Assembly (NCBI GenBank): GCA_964006375.1
Contig: OZ023265.1
Coordinates: 152,434,547-152,498,546, forward strand
Source: Tillus elongatus
Taxonomy: Eukaryota > Arthropoda > Insecta > Coleoptera > Cleridae
Direction of reading: 5' to 3'
DNA length: 64,000 bases
Shown: positions 25,150 through 36,046 of the stretch, one piece after another
How the letters are laid out: the number at the start of each line of letters is the position of its first letter
Position numbering within the stretch: the stretch's first letter is position 1
Translations under genes and position numbers: made by a program
The notes under the pieces: generated by a model
What the model was told of the DNA's origin: nothing
Seen by the model: the letters and a program-made list of their open reading frames with translations, nothing else
Database searches by the model: none

Positions 25150-26760
25150 TTCGGGGACTAACTAAAAGAATAGGCCCAAGGTAACTCCTGCCTGTCGTAA
25201 AAAGCGACTAATCGGAATAAAACACTGGTGGTGATCTTGTCCAGGTAGGCCTGGAGGGAGGCATATATCTCTGGGGACTGATGTGCACCCGGATTTTGAG
25301 ACCTCCACTCTGGGCTTAGAAATGGACAATTGACCTTGCATAGTTGTTACTCGGGAGCGGGGTTCCAGATGATAACGCCTTGGGTTTAGTGCTGGCGGGT
25401 GTCGTGTGTCCAGATGACGCAGAGGTGGTTGAGATCTCTGGTGAGTGGTAAACACCCGGAGCTTCAGGCCTCCACTGTGTGTTTCTAAACGGACGGACGG
25501 CTTCGCTTGGGTGATGCTCGGGAGCGGGACTCGATGGGATGTCGCCTTAAGTCGAGTGCGTGGGTGTCGAGTCTGGACGAACCCGGAGGAGGACTGAGAT
25601 CTTTAGAGGTGGATTACAACTAGAGATTTAGGTCTCTTCTGTGAGCTTCGAAACGGACAAACGACCTCACTTGGATGCTGCTCGGATGCAGGACTTCATG
25701 ATACTGCCTCGAATCAAACAGTGACGGATGTCTGGTCCAGACGAACACGGAGTGAGGTTATCTCTCTTTGAGCTTTGATAGGGCAAGCGACTTCGCTCAG
25801 ATGGCAGTTCATCTGTCAAACAAAGTTTCACCTAATAAATATCGTCTCCTGCAATAAGTTTGATTTGTTGGGTGAAATTTTACCGGACACTGGCGGGTAC
25901 TGGATCTAGGCGAACCCGAAGGGGGGCAGATCTCTAGTGGCGAATTGCACCTGGAGGCTTGGGCATCTCTGTGAGCTTCGAAACGGGCTAAAGACCGCGC
26001 TTGGATGCTGCTCGAGGACGGGACTTCATGATACCGTTTCGAGTCGACGAAGCACTGGCGGGGGTCTGGTACAGGTGAGCTTGGAGGGAGGCGGATATCT
26101 CTGGGGAGTGATATGCACCCGGATTTTGACGCCTCCACTGTGGGCTTAGAGATGGACAATTGGTCTCGCTTGGTTGGTACTCGGGAACGAGCTTCTAGAT
26201 GATACCGCCCTGGGTTGAGCGCCGGCGGGTGTCGCGTGTCCAGACGACCCAGAGGAGGGTGTGATCTCTGATGAGTGGTATACACCCGTAGTTTGGGCCC
26301 CCCACTGTGTGCTACGAAACTGACGGACGGCCTCACTTGGGTGATGCTCGGGAGCGGGATTAGGTGGGATGTGGCCTTGAGTCTAACACTGTTGAGTGTC
26401 GGGTTTAGATGAGCCTTGGGGGAGCTGAGTTCTTTAGTGGTGGATTACAACTGGAGATTGGATGCTGCTCGAGAGCGGGACTTAATGATACCGCCTCGAG
26501 GCAAACACTGACTGATGTCGGGTCCAGACGAACTCGGAGAGAGGTTATCTCTCTTTGAGCTTAGAAACGGGCAAGCGACTTTACTCAGATGGCCGTACAC
26601 CTGCCAAACAAACTTTCACCCTCAAGAAAAGAGCGACTCCCGCAGGGAGCTGGATTTGATGGGTGAAATTTAAATAATTAGACGTGAGCCACAATAGACC
26701 TAAGGTCGCGGTGGAGGGACTGGAATAGCCCATTCACAGTAAATCTAATCTAATCTAATC
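25150..26760 (+). repeat. GC-richer array of about 170-bp units with (AATCT)n tail
   Basis: Eight or nine diverged units of roughly 165-170 bp. Each has a CACTGGCGGGTGTC-like start, a GATCTCT block, a CCTCCACTGTG block, TTCGAAACGGAC and a GGGTGATGCTCGGGAGCGGG block. Unit types recur in the same order about 830 bp apart (GATATCTCTGGGGA near 25265 and 26093), giving a higher-order repeat. The left edge is AACTCCTGCCTGTCGTAAAA; the right edge is GGTCGCGGTGGAGGGACTGG, then AATCTAATCTAATCT. The short tail suggests the 3' UTR of a non-LTR retrotransposon. Minus-strand open frames here look incidental. Confidence 0.82.
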
Positions 26761-27790
26761 TATATCTCTGACCAACCGTTGTGTGGCGGATAACACTGTT
26801 CACAGGCACGTCTTCACAGTACATAATGAAGAATGAACAAATCATTTTGGCTCTAACTGGACAATGCTCAAAAAAATTTTCTGAGAGAAGTTACCAAATT
26901 TAAGCACAAGTGGCAACAAATTAACAATTTTGTGTAATACAACGGGAAATCACCGCCTTTCATGTTTTCCCAAAGCAGCCGCCATGGTAGACGTGTTTTT
27001 GTCTGAACCACGGTAATTATGGTTGTGGAGACGACGCGACAACGCCTTTAGACTGTGATGTTGATAATTTCACATATTTGCTGGATCCAGCAATGTTTAT
27101 TTTTTAATTACACACGTAAAACAGAATAAGCACATTTCTCGATGAACCGGTTAAACACACAAAAGAAACACTTTACACAATTTTAGCGGAATTTTATGGA
27201 GTGAAACTGTTCCCATTAGAGATACATACTTCCGAAAACTGCTAATAGAGTCAGCCTTATGTAAATACTTACCGAAAATACCAAAGACACCACATTGTTT
27301 AACTGAAAGAGGCGCTCACAGTTTTCATTATTAAAATTTATGTAAAGTACACAATAAAATTTAGAGCGGAAATAGACATTACAGTAGCAGTAGAAAAGAC
27401 TTGGTGCAGCTTTAAAAGTGTTTAATATCTATCCCCATGTACATCCCAAGATTAAATGTATATCTTGATTGTTGCTAAATGGCTCCAAGTATCAGGCAAT
27501 CTCAAGTACAATAAGCACATTCCAAGGCAGTTAAGTCTCCCTCTATTGTTCAGCCCGTTCAAGATGGCTCTACTAGCACACCAGCGTCTGATGTATGATT
27601 TTTAGATCTTCTCAAAGCTATAATCATTGGTTTTTACTGCTTTGTTTAAAAATCAATTCAGGAATTTTTAAACCTGTGGAAGGCATCTATCTACTGGGCG
27701 TAAATACAAGTTTATTATTCAATAATAAAAACAAATTGGAACAAAAGTTGCAGGTACTAACGTTAGCCACAAAATAAAATTATTTTTGCA
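26761..27790. other. Unassigned DNA
   Basis: No gene recognised. A segment near 27035 (GACAACGCCTTTAGACTGTG) resembles 44425 (GACAACGCCTTAACCTGTG), so it is at least a two-copy repeat. Confidence 0.4.
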
Positions 27791-27792
27791 TT

Positions 27793-28160
27793 TACAGGGT
27801 GTTTCATAAGTTAGATACAACCCAAACTTCACTTTTTTAATACGTACACCCTGTATATTGTTGCATTTTTGAATTCCTCTTGTTTTGTCGATTTATCCAG
27901 TATATAGTTGTTGGGGTATATACAGAGTTGTTCAAAAGTTATGGCCACTTTTCTAAAATATCAGAGGCACATTTGACGATCTCTATCTCCATTAATATGT
28001 TAGTGTTCGACCCTCTAGCCTGACAAAAATCTGAAAAAGTGTTCTTCTTACAACTTCAATCAACACAGAAAGAATTCCTTGAAAAAATTATACAGGGTGA
28101 GTAAAAACACTAGAGTCGAGTTTTCTCTAGAAAATCAAATGGAACAGCCTGTATATTATA
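27793..28160. mobile_element. Short fragments with DD41D-type ends
   Basis: TA-CAGGGTGT at 27793-27802 faces ACACCCTG-TA at 27846-27855. TA-CAGGGTGAGTAAAAAC begins near 28099 and AACAGCCTG-TA ends near 28153. Ends of this kind terminate the DD41D lineages here. There is no coding capacity; these are either tiny non-autonomous elements or scraps of terminal arms. Confidence 0.5.
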
Positions 28161-28319
28161 ATTAATTTCGATACATCAACAAATGTTCTTTCAGTTTCAT
28201 GAAGTATTTCTTATACCTACAACCAGCATTTACTGAGGTATTGGGCGTTTTTTTTTTTGTTAAGAAAAAAGGGCCATGTATGTCAATCCAAGAGCCACCA
28301 TATTTCGTGAACGGTAGAC

Positions 28320-28430
28320 AAATCATGTTTGGCACAACATATATGGGATAATAATCACCACATTGACAAGGAAAATTTGAAACTTATCAAAAATATTAGA
28401 CATCAAACTATGCTTGACGCTTATGAAAAC

Positions 28431-28512
<82 letters not shown>

Positions 28513-28610
28513 AGATCGATTAAGAACAAAACGTCATTGAATCGTGCTGGTCCTTTGATTTCAAGCCCTATATTCTCACTCTGCATTTGGCCAGCTAAAC
28601 ACTCCTAACC
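28320..28610 (+). pseudogene. Penelope-like C-terminus split by (TA)n
   Basis: Before the array the plus strand reads AQHIWDNNHHIDKENLKLIK and HQTMLDAYENVYI. After it, in another frame, it reads SIKNKTSLNRAGPLISSPIF. This order (HI..., LD.YE..YI, N...GPLISSP.F) is the end of the GIY-YIG domain of Penelope-like proteins. The array replaces what should be a few residues and shifts the frame. Confidence 0.75.
28432..28510. repeat. (TA)n array 8, inside Penelope-like coding DNA
   Basis: Pure TA; it grew from the Tyr-Ile codons TATATA at the end of the conserved ENVYI motif. Confidence 0.97.
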
Positions 28611-29740
28611 TGTCGGGCAGAATAATAAAGTACTACATACAGACTTGGAGACTACTTCTCTGGCTTCAGTGTTGGTTTTTGTAGGTGAAGGACCTAGCTA
28701 GCGCGTGAGCTAACTGGAGCAAGTGGTCCTTCGAATTCTGGATGTTCTAGGATATTCTTCAATGCTTCTGTGACTATAGTTTCGCTGCTTGACAGCATTC
28801 TCAGACAGATTAAAATTGAATTAGTACAAAATCATGACAACTACAAACAAAGATCTGTTGCTATGTTATGATATGATGTTTTGATCAAACGTATATTTTT
28901 TTTTATCAAATTGAAAATAAAATGAAAACAACGAAAATATCGACATACATCAACTCATTATTTTATTATAACTTTCTTGAAATAATAGTTAAATTTATTT
29001 TCTTTGACTTATTTAATTAGAAAGAAGAATAATCAAGAAAGGGGAATTCATTACATCAGTTTGCTCGTTTAAAAGAAGGTAGTTATTGTCGTCTGTGTTC
29101 TTTTTGACTTCTAAAGCTTAAAAAAAGTCTAGTTTACGTTTGTCATTATAAAAATGTAGTGGTTGTATGCGGTTATTTACTGTAGGTCTATGTTCGGTAT
29201 CAATAATATGTTTTGCAAATGTAGATTTGTCAGCGTGATTATTTCTAAATGGGCAACAACAATCAATGAAATAAAGTATTGTCAATAACTCGACCGGTCT
29301 ACACAGATACTAGGCTCTACCTTGAGTTCTAGACTTAAAAATCCCGTTTCGTTTTCTTAGCATCTAAAAAATCAATATAAATACTTGTTTTTATGTAGAA
29401 TAAGGAATCAATATAAATACTTGCTTTTATGTAGAATTTTAGTTGGATTCTTCATCCTCTGCTAAAGCTAACATTGTGTGTGAAACAGTCGTTTTTGCTT
29501 TAAAAAAGATGCGCGGAAATTATTGGTTTGTTCGCCCAGATGTGCTTGTCGGCGCTCATCACGGGCTCCAATGTTCACATAGTGAAATTATAGATCAAGA
29601 AAGAACGTGAACTTCCTTAAACAAAGCGGCACCTATCAGTTTTAGCCCATTATCCTTTAAATTAGATAAATTTGTCAACTAGAAGATTAAAGTAGTTAGT
29701 CGACCTCGTCCGTACAATATAGACAATCGCTGTGTCTCCA
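28611..29740. other. Unassigned DNA with a 36-bp tandem duplication
   Basis: ATCAATATAAATACTTG is repeated at 29371 and 29407 with the following 14 bases nearly identical (period 36). I see no other feature. Confidence 0.5.
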
Positions 29741-30129
29741 ACTACAATTTTTGAGCAAAAGAGTTCAAAGAGATATAAACTGAGTGTTAGAAACTAACTG
29801 AGGAATCTAGAAAATTTCAATCATAAATAACTTCAATATCTTAAATGGAACACCCCGTATTTTATAGCATTATTTAATTCATCTTTTTCTTGCCTTTCGA
29901 TTTGTATCAGCATTCCCTATACCGAAGGTTGGTAGTTTTCAAGATATGCACTCCTTTGTTCATTCGGTAATGCAAAGTAAATTTCTTAAGTGAGGTAGAA
30001 ACAAGCAGGCCAAAAAATCAACAAGCTTACAGGTAATCTGTCAAATAATGTGACAAGTTAATTAATAAAATTATTTCCAACCAAAAAAACTTTAATCAAA
30101 AAAATAAAACAATAAATAACCTTTAAAAT

Positions 30130-30500
30130 ATAAAAAGTTCGGGACGCAGCGTTATGGTAGTGAATTTTGATTAAATGTTTCAAATTTGGTTAACTCAATT
30201 TTCCATTAACTTAGAAAATTTAATTTTGGTATGTAGTAAGGTCTTTCCTAAGGCAACAGATCTACCAAATTTCATTACAATAACTCTGTAATTTTCGGAG
30301 AAAAAATTTTTTTTGAAAGAAAATTCAAAATTTGAATAACTCAATTTTCTATAAACTTAGAAAGTTCAGTTTTGGTACGTTATAAGGTATCTCGAAAAGC
30401 GCTAAACCATTACATTTCATTAAAACAGCTTTGTAGTTTCCGGAGAAAATTTTTTTTTTCAAAAGAAAACTCAGAATTTTCCCGGAAAACCCTGTCTGAA
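30130..30500 (+). repeat. MITE-M TIR followed by a tandem duplication
   Basis: GTTCGGGACGCAGCG and GTTATGGTAGTGAATTTTG at 30138-30168 are a MITE-M left end. Two adjacent diverged units of about 145 bp follow (30178-30322 and 30323-30470), each with TAACTCAATTTTC, ACTTAGAAA, TTTTGGTA and CGGAGAAAA in order. Confidence 0.75.
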
Positions 30501-30619
30501 ATTCAGTAAAAATAATTAAATAATTTTATTATGTATCACTAGTTTTAAGAAACCGAAAACCAAGAACGAAAATTGACAGAGAAAGCTACAAACTATTTTC
30601 AAAAGTACTGCCATTCACT

Positions 30620-31640
30620 TCTTCTTGTTAACCCTTTTTAAGACTTCCTTATTTGTAGCTTTCTCGATTAATTCAGGTTTCAAGGAATTAAAGGCCAGCA
30701 GCACTCTAGCTTGCATATCTTCCTTAGTGGTTGCTGGAAATGCAAATACTTTATCTTTAATGTACCCTCATATGCTAAAATCAAGCTTCTGTCAAATCAG
30801 GCGAGCGAGGAGGCCAAAGATGAAGACCATTGTTAGCAATCCACCTATCCTCAAATGTTTGATACAAAAATCGCAGCCTGATTGAAATTATGTTGTGGCG
30901 CGCCATCTTGTTGGTACCAACAATCTTCTTCGTTTATTTTCTCTAATACGGGCAAAATCACTTATCGTAGAATATCACAATAGCCACCCCCAGTTAAATT
31001 TTCGTCGTAAAATTTTAACCCAATAATTCTATGGTTTTTAATAGACCAAAACACATTGAACGCCCATCGATCTTGAAAGTCAACCTCCCTTGTGACTCGC
31101 GGATTCTCGTCAGACCAGTAATCGCTGTTATGACGATTAAATAATGTATGTTTTGAAAACTTTGGTTCATCACACCAGATTATTTTCTTTTAAAAGTTAT
31201 TGTCTCTCGCGTCTTCAAAAGAAACTATTCACAAAATTGTACTCTGCTGATGAGATCGGTTGGTTTTAAGTTTTGGATTAAATGATATGAAAAGGTTTCC
31301 ACTTATGTTTTTTTAAAACTCGGTGAACACTCCTGGTGGAAAAATTTAACTCTTCTACAGTCTCTTAACTAAGCATTCGGATGGGCCGCGAAAGCTAAAA
31401 CGTTTATCTGGATTTCTTCATCATCAGTGACAGGCTTCAGTTTTTGAACTGTCGGTCTAAATGACCCAAATTGAGCACAGTTCTTCAATACTCTTTTTAG
31501 CATATCACGAGTTCGTCTTGGTCTATCTGGATATCTTTCCGCAAACACACGACACGTTCTGTCAACTACCCGTTGAAACTCCCCATAAATAAACACTAAA
31601 TTTAAAAAATCGTTATTTGTGTAGCCCAAATAAGGCATGA
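30620..31640 (-). pseudogene. DD41D transposase, lineage C, heavily broken
   Basis: The N-terminus is the clearest block (31638-31369): VFIYGEFQRVVDRTCRVFAE, then RYPDRPRRTRDMLKRVLKN, homologous to lineage B. Further down are KIIWCDEPKFSKHTLFNRHN with the first Asp and WYQQDGAPQHNF with the second. After a shift come LWPPRSPDLT and a shifted LDFSI, in which the following Trp codon is a stop (TGA). Many stops and shifts; more decayed than lineage B. Confidence 0.85.
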
Positions 31641-32253
31641 TTTTGCAAATACTTCTCTAAACTTGTTAATAATGTAAATAAAATTTAAACTAGTTAAGAA
31701 AATATAACAACAATTTTGACAAGTAAGTCATTTACTTGTAAGTTTTGTTTAGGGTTGCTTTCGTCATGGCCTGCTTTTTAAGAAGGCGACCACAATTAAA
31801 GAAATTTAAACAAATGACGAATGAAAACTATTAACTTTAGGTATAGGGAATGCTAATACGTATCGAAAGGCGATAAAAAGATGAATTAAATAATGCTATA
31901 AAATACAGGGTGTCCCATTTAAAATATTGAAGTTATTTATGGTTGAAGTTTTCTAGATTGCTCGCTTACTTTCCAACACTCAGTATAATTTTTTTTAACT
32001 TTTTTGTTCAAAACAAACTGTCAGCCATAAGATATCACCAGAAACAAGTTTCAGTCCTCTAGCTTAAACATTAGCGAAGATATGGCTGTGCATACATGAT
32101 TTTCCAACAAAAATTCAGAAAAATCAAGATATATCTGAAACGGTCGCTTCTAGGGGTATGGTATGTTTGTAATATATCACTCAAAATTTGATGCAGGATC
32201 CAAAAATGATAAAAAAATTACATGTTCTATTTAAAATAAGCAAATTAATGGCG

Positions 32254-32274
32254 ACTTCCGGTATAACCGAAAGT
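32254..32274. promoter_or_regulatory. Conserved palindrome in the lineage C arm
   Basis: ACTTCCGGT-ATA-ACCGAAAGT differs at one position from the lineage B right-arm site. See the entry at 11749. Confidence 0.45.
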
Positions 32275-32394
32275 GTCATGGCGTCACCAATATTTTAGAT
32301 GTTTTTGTCATCATCTAAAACCTTGATGTGTAAATTTTCAGATTTTAAATACGGCTATTTCTCCATTTAGGGCTGCCCTAAGGTGTTCGCACTC

Positions 32395-32480
32395 CCCCCT
32401 TATATATACATAAAAATTAAAACTAAATTGGGTTCTAGGTGTCCTAGTTTGTGCTCATTTAACAATTTTTTTCTATATAA
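32395..32480 (-). repeat. TA-core repeat, L module, reverse
   Basis: GGGTTCTAGGTGTCCTAGTT, GTGCTCATTTAAC and ATAAATTCGCTT are the L module reversed; only CTTATATATACAT remains at the array position. Confidence 0.65.
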
Positions 32481-33240
32481 ATTCGCTTAAATAAGATAAT
32501 ATTAGCCTACAAAGTATATTCATAAACATGTAATTAGCTGCAAAAATTCTTATTTAGTCATTTAAAATGTAAATGGCGTCTTTGCTCGCAACAACTTTTT
32601 ACCGTTACTTCACACTCAAAATTACCACCTTGCTCTCAAGAACCTGAAACTTTCCATTCAGGTTCACTGGCTTTCTGAAGAAGTAGAAGTGGCAAATGTA
32701 TACGAAAAATATTGAAACTCTGGAACCTGTAATGAAATTATGCTGATTCGCAGAACTCTGGTATTACCAAAACTTTCTCTATCGCTTGCTTTCAAACTTT
32801 GCGAACTTACAAACTATTTTTTGCGGATTTCTTTCACGAAGTCATTTATTATTAGCTTGTCTTTTCTAGTTGTGAAACTGATACAGCAAACAAGTAGAAC
32901 CTTTTTGATAAATTTTCTTTAATATCAATTTTAAGTGGCAACTTGCAATTGGAGTTTGAAAAGAGTTATTTTCTGATTATTTCAGTAAGTATATTTAGAT
33001 TCATGCAGTATTTGATTAGCTTTATTTGATGTTTTAAATTTTATATTATGTAAATAGGTTATTCTCAGAAAAGTTTTATTAATACGTTATATTTATTCAT
33101 ATCACAGCCTTAATTTTTTTAGGTAGTTTAATTTCAGAACATTTTGACAATGTATAGTGTAGCAACTGGGTTGATATTTTTAATGCAGCCAAACTTCAGA
33201 CTTACAAAGTTGATTAAAAAGAAAACGAGTACTCAAAAAT
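32481..33240. other. Unassigned AT-rich DNA
   Basis: No gene or repeat recognised. Confidence 0.4.
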
Positions 33241-33317
33241 TAAAATGGAAATAGTAAACATCAAAACAGAACTAGAGTATAAAATTAAAGGCTTTACTTT
33301 TAGGCAGTTTCTATTTA

Positions 33318-33362
33318 AATACGCTACGCGTTTCGGCTCCCACAACCCATCTTCAGGGGCTC
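33318..33362 (-). other. Hammerhead-like motif, weak
   Basis: The minus strand has CCCCTGAAGATGG, a short spacer, GGAGCCGAAACGCGTAG. The CUGAAGA and GAAAC blocks and a self-complementary ACGCGU at stem III resemble Penelope-type hammerheads, but stems I and II pair poorly. Possibly a decayed relic. Confidence 0.3.
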
Positions 33363-33659
33363 AATGCTGTTTATATCAGAAAAATTATACTAGGTATATG
33401 AAAAATTGTCAAAGTTTGAATTCCATCTATTGTCTACAGTTTTCCCGAGAAAGGTGATAGTGAAGGACAAAATATCAGCATCTCCAGACCTAAAGTAGCA
33501 AAAGGATGAATATAAAACGACGCTTCGTTTAAAAGTAACAAAATGGAGTCCGTGCACTAGGGTAGTGTACACAGATGTGAATCATAACTTCCACATAGCT
33601 GTGATAATTTATTCTCTTCAGAAAGACATTCTAATGGCATGAATTTAGGGTCCATGATT

Positions 33660-34390
33660 TGACCACAAAAAATATTTGTATTCCTATACCCATAAACTTT
33701 GGAAGCGTTTTGTTACGAGTTTTATTGCAAAAATGGCAATTTTCACCAAATCACCCCTTATTTATCTCCTACCCCGTAAGCGATCTTACCCAAACACAAT
33801 TCGAAGCGTTCTTGTTCCAGGGAACTGGAGACAAAATTTCAAGATGATATCTCAATTCGTTCGAAAGTTATTGCGCCAATTAACAGACAGACATACAAGC
33901 CGACATACCGGCCGACGACCGACAGACAGAAAAATTTTCGTTCCAGGATCAAGTTTTCTATATGCTTTGAGACCTTTTACGTCGTCCTAGCAAAAAAAAT
34001 TACGAATTTTTTTTTTCAACAATATTCTACCCCCACACATACAACCCCTAAATTAAATTCAGCACAGAATACCAGAGGTTTGATGAAATTAAAAGTTTTG
34101 TAATAAATTAACCCTAAAATGTTATATGAATCGAGTTTTACCGAAAAAATTTCAATTTTCGTCAAATCCCCCCTACCCCCTGAAGCGATTTTACTCAACA
34201 ACAAATCAAACCGTTCATTTGTCGATTGCTAACTCTATAACAAATTTGAAGATGATATCTCAATTTGTTCTAAAGTTATCGTGGTTACAAACAGACAGAC
34301 ATACACACCAACAGACAAAAAAAATCGTTTCCAACTCATGTTTTCTATATGTTTTGACACTATATACGACGTTTAGGCGAAAAAAATAAT
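33660..34390 (+). repeat. Two diverged direct copies of an about 300-bp repeat
   Basis: Copy 1 (about 33690-34010) and copy 2 (about 34115-34390) share AAGATGATATCTCAATT, an ACAGACAGACATAC stretch and GTTTTCTATATG.TTTGA, then TACG.CGT...GCGAAAAAAAT-like ends. Both have a C-rich CCCCTA/CCCCTT stretch near the start. No coding capacity recognised. Confidence 0.65.
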
Positions 34391-34721
34391 TAAGTTTTGG
34401 TCGCGATGACCTAGTTCCGAATCTTTCACACGTTGTGACGTGGAAGTAGAACTAAACAAAATCATAAAAAAATGCCAAAAAATGAAGGTTTTGCAATTTT
34501 TGCAAATATTCAGGCATTTTCCGCGATCGGAAGTTTGGTTTGAAAACAGTGATTTTTTTGCAGGCTATTCGATACTAGTACTCGCGTTTTAACACTGGCG
34601 CTAAAAATACAAACCTCAAATAAACAATAAATAAGAAAAACTGTGAAATTCATAATTTTTTTTTTAAACTTTCGGCGTCTTGCGCGATCGGAAGATATTG
34701 TCCGATTTTGATAATGTTTTA

Positions 34722-34722
<1 letters not shown>
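34391..34722. other. Unassigned stretch before (TA)n array 9
   Basis: GCGATCGGAAG occurs twice (about 34523 and 34684), but no larger unit is clear. Confidence 0.4.

Positions 34723-34795
<73 letters not shown>
34723..34795. repeat. (TA)n array 9
   Basis: Pure TA, then a short GTGTGTGTG run; an R module follows. Confidence 0.97.
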
Positions 34796-34799
<4 letters not shown>

Positions 34800-34804
<5 letters not shown>

Positions 34805-35003
34805 GATGTATGTATCATACCGATAACTCAAAAAATAATGGGCCGATGTTGATCAAATTTGGAGGGTACCTTCCTTTTGCAAAGTTCTTCCCGAAAAATT
34901 TTACGTTTTATTTCGGAACATTTCTATATCTCCGGATATAACAAAGTTAGGGCAACCAAAATTGGGACGAGAGTTTATATTACGAAAGAGTAAACTATGT
35001 ATC
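34800..35003 (+). repeat. TA-core repeat, R module, interrupted by a LINE
   Basis: CATACCGATAACTCAAAAAA, AATGGGCCGATGTTGATCAA, TACCTTCCTTTTGCAAAG and GTAAACTATGTATCAAAAT. It continues beyond the LINE at 36047. Confidence 0.88.
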
Positions 35004-35008
35004 AAAAT

Positions 35009-36041
35009 CAAAAGTTTTGTCAGGCGTGCCACAGGATTCTCCCTTGGGACCTTTGCTATTTAATATCTTCATTAATGATATTCATGAGTGTTTCTCTCAT
35101 TGTAAATTATTCTACTTATTGTTTGCTGACGATCTAAAATTATTTTCCAGAATCACGGGTCCCTCAGACTTTTTTAGGATTCAGTATGACATTGACAACT
35201 TAATAAGCTGGTGTCTTAACAATGGGATGGAACTCGATCCATCTAAATGCCAATCGTTTTCTTTTTATAGAGGTAGGAACAGATTTGAACATACCTATTA
35301 CATCAAGGGCGTACCATTGAAGTCTGTTAAATTCGTTAGAGATTTGGGTGTTGCATTTGATTCATCTTTTTCATTTATCCCTCATGTTTCTAATGTGATT
35401 TCTAAGTCTCTGAGTTGCTTGGCTTTATTAAAAGATGTACCTCTGATTTCACCAACATCAGATCTGTTAAAATTCTTTATTTTGCTCTTGTACGTCTTAA
35501 ATACGCCTCTTCTGTATGGTCTCCCTACTATACATGTCATTCTGTCAATCTTGGACAGGTGCAGTGCAAGTTTGTAAGGTATGTTGCTTTCAAAAGCCAC
35601 CATCATTATAGTAGTTTCGATGATTTACTAACGTATTTTAATATCCTGCCTCTTGATGTTCAACAACAAAGAGATTTAAAACTTTTTTATAACATAATTA
35701 ACTTCGAGGTATCATGTCCTGACTTACTTTCTATGATCAACGTTTTTGTTTCACCAAGATTAACTCGTTCAAAGAGTTCATTTCTTGTGGCTTTTCAGCG
35801 TACTAACTACAGTCATATCTCTTATTTATTTAGATGCTTAGTGTTGGCCAACAAATTGTCTGATGAACTTGACTTTTTCACAAGAAAATGAGTTTTCTTA
35901 AAACAGCTGTCACTTTGTAAGTTAAGTGTCTAACATGTAACCATTTTGTATGCTTTTATTAACTGGTTTTATTGTATATATATTTTTTCTTTTTGTACTT
36001 ATCTAAAATGGGCTGCTGGCCCGTAAATAAATAAATAAATA
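35009..36041 (+). mobile_element. LINE insertion, 5'-truncated, with target duplication
   Basis: Inserted cleanly into the R/D part of a TA-core repeat. AAAAT occurs at 35004-35008 and 36042-36046. The 5' truncation is within the polymerase domain, and the 3' end is GGGCTGCTGGCCCG, then a (TAAA)n tail. The flanks join to give the ordinary repeat order. Confidence 0.9.
35012..35891 (+). pseudogene. LINE reverse transcriptase, C-terminal half, one frameshift
   Basis: Jockey/CR1-like polymerase remnant. It starts at SGVPQDSPLGPLLFNIFIND (a Gln-Gly-Ser to Gln-Asp-Ser change at the usual VPQGS), then the active site LLFADDLKLFSR (FADD). DNLISWCLNNGMELDPSKC and KFVRDLGVAFDSSFSF follow. One frame change near 35420-35440 moves reading to CLALLKRCTSDF-like sequence, then LVRLKYASSVWSPYYTC, QCKFVRYVAFKSH and the end NKLSDELDFFTRK. 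No RNase H. Relatively young, with few lesions. Confidence 0.93.
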
Positions 36042-36046
36042 AAAAT

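Larger units (their letters stand above)
29750..32390 (-). mobile_element. DD41D lineage C transposon with long inverted arms
   Basis: The left arm (about 29780-30000: TTCAATCATAAATAACTTCA, GGAACACCCCGTATTTTATA, CAGCATTCCCTATACC) pairs with the right arm (about 31760-31990: ATAGGGAATGCTAATACG, AAAATACAGGGTGTCCCATT, TTATTTATGGTTGAAG). The right arm continues to about 32390 and includes the ACTTCCGGT palindrome shared with lineage B. The left arm lacks this outer part. Outer boundaries are not certain, and other repeats lie in the left interior (30130-30500). Confidence 0.75.

Noticed and set aside
25809..26336. 175-codon minus-strand frame as a host gene
   Set aside because: It lies in the 170-bp repeat array and echoes the frame at 25162-25455 because the units repeat; composition explains the open frame.
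33318..33362. A functional hammerhead ribozyme
   Set aside because: The core-like strings are there, but stems I and II do not pair well, so it is listed only as a weak relic.
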